DNA of 8,907 nucleotides from Eubacterium sp. (GTDB lineage: Bacteria > Bacillota > Clostridia > Lachnospirales > Lachnospiraceae): NCBI GenBank assembly GCA_020844525.1, contig JAJGAH010000077.1, forward strand, positions 1 to 8,907, read 5' to 3'. Each line of letters starts with the position of its first letter. The first letter of the stretch is position 1. The notes under the pieces were generated by a model. It saw only the letters and a program-made list of their open reading frames with translations. It was not told the origin of the DNA and ran no database searches. Made by a program: the position numbers and the translations under genes. Below, piece after piece: positions 4,894 through 8,907 of the stretch.

Positions 4894-5622
4894 ATGGGAG
4901 CTATACATTTATTGATCATTGAGGATGAATTTCGACTGGCATCGATATTGCGGGATTTTTTTCTGCAGGAGCATTTTCTGGTCACCGTTTGCCATCGGGG
5001 AGATACTGGCTATCAGGAGGCAAGGCGCACGCCATATGATGCCATCATCTGTGATGTGATGCTTCCCGTTATGGACGGGTTTTCTGTTCTGCGTAAACTT
5101 CGTGCGGAGGGTGTACGCACGCCTGTCCTTTTTCTTACTGCCAGAGCAGAGCTTCAGGATAAGCTGGAGGGATTTTCTGCCGGTGCCGAGGATTATCTCA
5201 CGAAGCCCTTTGAGATGCAGGAACTGGATGCCCGTATTCACGTTCTATTGCGGCTCAATCCGCAGCGCTCAGAAGTGGCGGGACCAGAAATTCCTGTCCG
5301 AAACGGAGCAGCCTCTCTTACCATTTCAGATCTCACACTGGATAAAAATACACATGTAATTACGTCTTCGTATACAGGCAAAAGCACCCGTCTTTCCCAG
5401 AAGGAATATATTCTGCTCGTTTATTTTCTGCAGAATCCCGGACAGCTTCTTTCCAAGGAACAGATCTCGGAGCAGCTATGGGAGGATGAGGGGGAGGAAC
5501 CGGAATACAATAAGGAAGAAGTATACATTTCCTTTTTGAGGAAGAAGATGAAATTTATCGGCACGAAGCTGCAGATTCTGACGGTCCGGGGAGCCGGGTA
5601 CAGACTGGAGGCTGGTACATGA
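4894..5622 (+). CDS. OmpR/PhoB-family response regulator
   Basis: This 242-residue cytoplasmic transcription factor is activated by phosphotransfer from a partner kinase. The receiver domain (about 5-120) has the acidic pocket E10-D11, phospho-acceptor Asp54 (IICDVMLPVMDG), switch Thr82 (LFLTARAE) and Lys104 (YLTKPFEMQELDARI). The winged-helix output domain (about 141-238) shows LSQKEYILLVYFLQNPGQLLSKEQI, VYISFLRKKM and the terminal TVRGAGYRLE. The start at 4894 has AGGGGG 9 nt upstream and begins right at the first receiver strand; in-frame upstream residues (from 4807) are not family-like. Its stop overlaps the kinase ATG by 4 bp (ATGA), so the two are translationally coupled. The period-11 direct repeat upstream of the lipoprotein gene is a plausible target. 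Confidence 0.95.
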   Translation: MGAIHLLIIEDEFRLASILRDFFLQEHFLVTVCHRGDTGYQEARRTPYDAIICDVMLPVMDGFSVLRKLRAEGVRTPVLFLTARAELQDKLEGFSAGAEDYLTKPFEMQELDARIHVLLRLNPQRSEVAGPEIPVRNGAASLTISDLTLDKNTHVITSSYTGKSTRLSQKEYILLVYFLQNPGQLLSKEQISEQLWEDEGEEPEYNKEEVYISFLRKKMKFIGTKLQILTVRGAGYRLEAGT

Positions 5623-6988
5623 TCCAAAAATATAAAAATAAACTGTGGCTGCTGCTCATTCTGGTTTATCTGACAGCAGCGTTCCTTCTGGTTCTCCTGT
5701 TCAATCTGAATGACCGGTATGCGGATGCGCGTTCTGTCTCCAGGATTCTGAATCTTTCACTGCAGATGGCATGGAACCAATCCGAAGGGAAACCACCGCT
5801 GAATCAGTCTGCATCTAATGAGGAGAGCGGTGTCGGTTCGGTATCATATGGAGCTGCGGCAGCAAATGGCGGTGCGACGGATGGCATTGAGGCGGGTAAA
5901 AATGCGTCTGGCGATAGTGCTGTAAAAGAAGTGGTGTCAAGTGACAGCTCGATAAAAGACGTAATGGCAGATGACAGTGCGGAAAATGATATTGCAGGTG
6001 TCTATATTCTCAGCCGTGACAGCAACGGAAATCTGTCTGTGAAAAGCAGACGCGCGAAGAGCCGGAAACCGATGCTTTCCTTTTTCAGATCGCACAGAGC
6101 ATCCTGCGCACCCAGAAAACCAGCGGTTCCTGGTCTGACTATCAGTTTGAAATTGTCACGCAGGATCAGTCGCTTCTGATTGCGATTGCAGATATCAGCC
6201 CAATGCGCGGCAGAGAAATGGTGTATCTGGTCCGGTCGCTCTGTCTGGCCTCAGCACTTTTCTTTGTATGGCTGTTTTTCAGCAGAAAGCTTTCATCCTT
6301 TCTGGTCCGCCCCCTGGAGGAATCTGTCCGGAAGCAGCGGGAGTTTATCATGTTTGCAGGGCATGAGCTGAAGACGCCGGTGACGGTAATGAAGGCCGGG
6401 CTTGAGATGATGCGGAGAGAAGGGATTTCCAGCAGATATCTGGATGATGTGGAGACAGAAAATGAAAAAATGAGTCAGCTGATCCGGGAGCTTTTGGATG
6501 ATGCCAGGCTGCAGTATCAGCAGCGCCAGCAGCCTGCAGAAAGGACAGATCTCAGCAGTCTGGTTGAGGGGGTCGTCCTGTCCTTTGATGCTGCAGCATA
6601 TGAGAAGAATGTCATCCTGACAAGTGAAATAGAAGAAAACATTTCTATTTCCGGATATCCGTCGAGGCTGTCCCGGATGACAGAGGCACTCCTTGAAAAT
6701 GCGATTCGCCATACGGATGCTGGCGGACAGGTACGTGTGCGTCTGGAGCGGAAGGGATCTGCTGCAGAAATGTCTGTCTCCAATCAGGGAAAGGAAATTC
6801 CTGTCGGTGAGAGGGAGAAGATTTTTGAAAAGTTCTACCACTCCGGGGAGGAGACAGAGGGTGGAGAGGCACATTATGGTCTTGGGCTGGCCATTGCACA
6901 GAATATCGCCGAACTTCACGGAACACAGATAACGGTTGACAGCAGAGATGGATTGACGAGTTTCAGAATCCGTTTTCATATTTTTTAA
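5619..6988 (+). pseudogene. Sensor histidine kinase interrupted by a frameshift
   Basis: This is the cognate membrane kinase of the preceding regulator. The first frame (5619-6179) encodes a membrane anchor (about residues 8-30) and an external region. Homology then continues in another frame up to the stop at 6986-6988. The switch falls at about 6040-6060, next to CGCGCG (6051-6056). Removing one CG unit joins VKSRR to EEPETDAFLFQ and gives a 455-residue protein. The second part carries TM2 (about 201-219 of the restored protein), the H-box FAGHELKTPV with His248, the N-box LLENAIRHT, the F-box FEKFYH and the G-box YGLGLAIAQNIAELHG, so the catalytic core is intact. The external region contains a Ser/Gly/Ala/Asp-rich low-complexity tract (about 53-125). 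ATG 6203 could start the rear half but has no ribosome site. It may be a real mutation, a reversible slippage site or a base-calling error. Confidence 0.88.
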
Positions 6989-6991
6989 ATC

Positions 6992-7024
6992 TTCAAGCTT
7001 TTTTCAAGCTTCCTTTTTTATACT
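6992..7024 (+). promoter_or_regulatory. Putative response-regulator site and promoter of the lipoprotein gene
   Basis: TTCAAGCTT occurs at 6992-7000 and 7003-7011: two 9-bp direct repeats one helical turn apart (period 11). This is the geometry of OmpR/PhoB-type binding sites. A TATACT -10 (7019-7024) follows, and the expected -35 position (about 6996-7001) has no consensus and lies within the repeats, as in activator-dependent promoters. Alternatively, the two AAGCTT palindromes followed by CCTTTTTT could act as a weak terminator for the kinase operon. Confidence 0.5.
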
Positions 7025-7047
7025 GATCCTGTCAATATACATAGCGG

Positions 7048-7059
7048 CGGCGTGAGCCG
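7048..7059 (+). other. Small GNRA-capped hairpin in the lipoprotein leader
   Basis: CGGC (7048-7051) and GCCG (7056-7059) pair around a GTGA tetraloop, a GNRA-type loop. It lies between the -10 box and the ribosome site. It is short and may be incidental, but it could stabilise the 5' end of the transcript. Confidence 0.25.
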
Positions 7060-7099
7060 GGGATTTGATAAGGGTTAACGAAAAAGGTGGATTGATTTT

Positions 7100-8907
7100 A
7101 TGAAAAAACAAAAAATACTCGCAGTTCTTTTGACGGGTGCTTTGACGGCAGGGCTGGCTGCCTGTGGGTCTGCTGATATCGGGACCGATGCGTCTTCTTC
7201 CGTGTCAGGCAGTTCTTCCACGGCGTCTGCTGTTTCCGGAAGCAGTACTGTAACGGTGAAGACAGGAGCGTCTGGACCGGCGGCGGATACAGATGCCACC
7301 ACAGAAGAAGAAAAGCAGTCTATTGAGAGCAAGCTGAATCTGGCCAACAACAGCGACGTCACATGGAGCTATGACAGCCAGTCTGATTCCTGGACGATGT
7401 CCATTACCTGCGCCGTAGCCAATCCGGAGCTGGAGGACTATCAGGGAGTGTCGGTCAATGTTCCCGGAGCTTATGTAAAGGGTATTGATACGGATGGAGA
7501 TGGAACAGAAGATGTTACGGCAGACAGCTATTCGGATGCAGTGAACGGGACGCTGGTTATTGATAACGACGCGAAAATCACCAGTGAAAACGGGCAGGTC
7601 TATACAGCATCTACGGCGCCTGTTGTCATCAATACAGGTGCAGCCGGATACAGCGCACAGGAAAACCAGCTGGCCTCCTCAACCTATGCAGCTGACGGCT
7701 ATATCAATGTGGCCTGTGGTAACAGAGGAAAGCAGAGTACGGCAGAAAACTCGGATGGAGAATCCTATTACACGGGAGATGCCCCGCTTTGTCTGGTCGA
7801 TCAGAAAAACGCAATCCGCTTTGTGAAATATAACATTCTGCTTGGGAACCTTCCGGGAAACACGGAGTATTTTGTCTCGACCGGGGGATCAGGCGGCGGT
7901 GCACATGCAACTATGGTGGCGGCTACCTCCAACAATTCGGATTTCTATGACTATGAGATTGAGGCCGGTGCGGTCGGAGTGTACCGGAATGAAGACGGAA
8001 GCTATTCCACAGCGGTTTCTGTAAATGGAACAGATGCAGAGATTTCTGATGGCGTCTGGGGATGCATCGCCTACAGCGCGATCAGCTCACTGGCTGAGGC
8101 GGATATGGCTATGGCTTTCGAGTACAACCTTGATACGGAGTACAGCTTCAACACAGATTTCCAGAAGCAGCTGGCAACATATTTATCCCAGGAATATATG
8201 GATTATATCAATGATCAGAATCTTTCCGTATCGGAAGCGGCTGTGGGTTTTGATCTGAATGAGGATGGTGATACCGATGATACCGTTTCACTGACCATCG
8301 AGTATGACGAGAATAAATATGCCGACACAAACGGTTATGGCGGTACCTATCTGACATTGTACCTGGATGAATTTGAACAGAATCTGAACTGGTATCTGGA
8401 GAATCTGGATTATGCAGACGGCTGGACCTGGTTTGACACCGATGGGAATGCCCTTACCGATGATGAAGTTGCCTCAATGACAACAGAGGATAAGGCAGAG
8501 GCTTTTCTGGAAGGCAGGTATGCGAAGAGCGAATCTGCTGATAACGCCGGCGGGCCGGGCGGATCTGCAGGAGGCAGTGCTCCAGCTGCAGGACAGGCAC
8601 CTTCCGGAGGAAATCCGCCTTCCGGAGGGGACAGTACTTCTGCGGGGAATGCACCTTCCGGAGGGAATGGCACTTCTGCAGGGAACCCGCCTGATAGTCA
8701 AGGGTCATCCGGTGAGGATATAGCATCGAGCAGCAATGCGATGACTGGGGGTATGCCGGAGAGTCAGGTGACATCGAGCAGCAATACACAGTCTGCACAG
8801 TTACCATCCGGAGATACAGAAAAAGCGGGGACACCGGACCAGGGTACTACGCAGTCCGCCGACAGCTCTGTTGATTCCTCCAATTACAGCACTTTTGATG
8901 AGATAGT
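7100..8907 (+). CDS. Large lipoprotein resembling tannase-type alpha/beta hydrolases (3' partial)
   Basis: The frame is open for 602 codons to the window edge. MKKQKILAVLLTGALTAGLAACG is a lipoprotein signal, with lipobox LAAC and Cys22 as the lipidation site. A Ser/Ala/Thr-rich tether follows (24-72). From about residue 85 the layout resembles subtype-B tannases and related esterases: an N-terminal strand region (YQGVSVNVPGAYV), AIRFVKYN-ILLGNLPGNTEYFVS, a nucleophile elbow GGSGG with Ser264, then SDGVWGCIAYSAISSLAEADMAMAFEYN. The catalytic Asp and His would lie beyond the edge. Acidic loops with a DxDxDG-like pattern occur at 130-138, 385-394 and 446-456 and may bind calcium. Residues about 477-594 form a Gly/Ser/Pro-rich stretch, after which NYSTFDEI may resume the fold. 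A GGTGG ribosome site lies 9 nt before the ATG. It follows the two-component pair by 111 bp. Hydrolysis of plant phenolic or other esters at the cell surface is an inference. Confidence 0.72.
   Translation, partial: MKKQKILAVLLTGALTAGLAACGSADIGTDASSSVSGSSSTASAVSGSSTVTVKTGASGPAADTDATTEEEKQSIESKLNLANNSDVTWSYDSQSDSWTMSITCAVANPELEDYQGVSVNVPGAYVKGIDTDGDGTEDVTADSYSDAVNGTLVIDNDAKITSENGQVYTASTAPVVINTGAAGYSAQENQLASSTYAADGYINVACGNRGKQSTAENSDGESYYTGDAPLCLVDQKNAIRFVKYNILLGNLPGNTEYFVSTGGSGGGAHATMVAATSNNSDFYDYEIEAGAVGVYRNEDGSYSTAVSVNGTDAEISDGVWGCIAYSAISSLAEADMAMAFEYNLDTEYSFNTDFQKQLATYLSQEYMDYINDQNLSVSEAAVGFDLNEDGDTDDTVSLTIEYDENKYADTNGYGGTYLTLYLDEFEQNLNWYLENLDYADGWTWFDTDGNALTDDEVASMTTEDKAEAFLEGRYAKSESADNAGGPGGSAGGSAPAAGQAPSGGNPPSGGDSTSAGNAPSGGNGTSAGNPPDSQGSSGEDIASSSNAMTGGMPESQVTSSSNTQSAQLPSGDTEKAGTPDQGTTQSADSSVDSSNYSTFDEI
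8600..8689 (+). repeat. In-frame 18/36-bp coding repeats in the lipoprotein linker
   Basis: CCTTCCGGAGG recurs at 8600, 8618 and 8654, spaced 18 and 36 bp. It encodes PSGGNP, PSGGDSTSAGNA and PSGGNGTSAGNP. A second short repeat, CATCGAGCAGCAAT, occurs at 8724-8737 and 8772-8785. All spacings are multiples of three, so copy-number change would keep the frame. Confidence 0.75.

Noticed and set aside
6039..6047. Programmed -1 ribosomal frameshift at GTGAAAAGC
   Set aside because: The sequence does not fit an X-XXY-YYZ slippery heptamer in the zero frame, and I see no obvious stimulatory structure. A CG-unit or single-base indel is simpler.
6293..6979. 228-codon minus-strand frame opposite the kinase core
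   Set aside because: The plus strand carries clear H, N, F and G boxes here. The antisense frame has no start context or known motif.
8410..8834. Minus-strand frames rich in Pro/Ser opposite the lipoprotein linker
   Set aside because: They are antisense copies of the Gly/Ser/Pro repeat tract, not independent genes.

Overview
The window looks like chromosome of a Gram-positive anaerobe of the Clostridia, most likely a gut Lachnospiraceae. The reasons are moderate GC content, AGGAGG-type ribosome binding sites ahead of most genes, and gene content: an old-yellow-enzyme reductase, a DUF134-NifX fusion, a membrane polyferredoxin, an OmpR-type two-component pair and a tannase-like lipoprotein. 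The assignment is inferred from gene style, not from a marker gene.

Layout. Positions 1-233 hold the 3' end of an old-yellow-enzyme (NADH:flavin oxidoreductase) gene. Positions 234-465 are intergenic, with a tiny ORF pair, a strong hairpin and an A-rich tandem repeat. A minus-strand pair follows: a DUF134-NifX fusion (1750-1028) and a GNAT acetyltransferase (951-466). Two copies of a 12-bp palindrome flank the fusion gene's promoter. On the plus strand come a cytoplasmic SGNH/GDSL esterase (1978-2634), then a polyferredoxin and a small Dabb protein forming an operon (about 2858-4002), then a YunC-like DUF1805 protein (4187-4495) closed by a clear terminator. Positions 4549-4893 hold no intact gene. 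They contain a decayed minus-strand fragment resembling the C-terminus of a nitrite/sulfite reductase.

From 4894 to the right edge is a sensing and secretion module. It has an OmpR-family response regulator, a histidine kinase overlapping it by 4 bp and broken by a frameshift near a (CG)3 tract, and a large lipoprotein open at the window edge. The lipoprotein resembles subtype-B tannases and related alpha/beta hydrolases. A direct repeat of period 11, typical of OmpR-family sites, lies just upstream of a TATACT -10 box ahead of the lipoprotein gene. This suggests that the two-component system controls the lipoprotein.

The most notable points are as follows. The DUF134-NifX fusion keeps a good internal ribosome binding site and ATG at the domain junction, so it could make two products. 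The kinase is split at a dinucleotide repeat. A Gly/Ser/Pro-rich stretch of about 115 residues appears to interrupt the hydrolase domain of the lipoprotein. Both exported regions of the right-hand module carry low-complexity Ser/Gly/Ala tracts. No CRISPR array, tRNA, rRNA, transposase or complete mobile element was seen.
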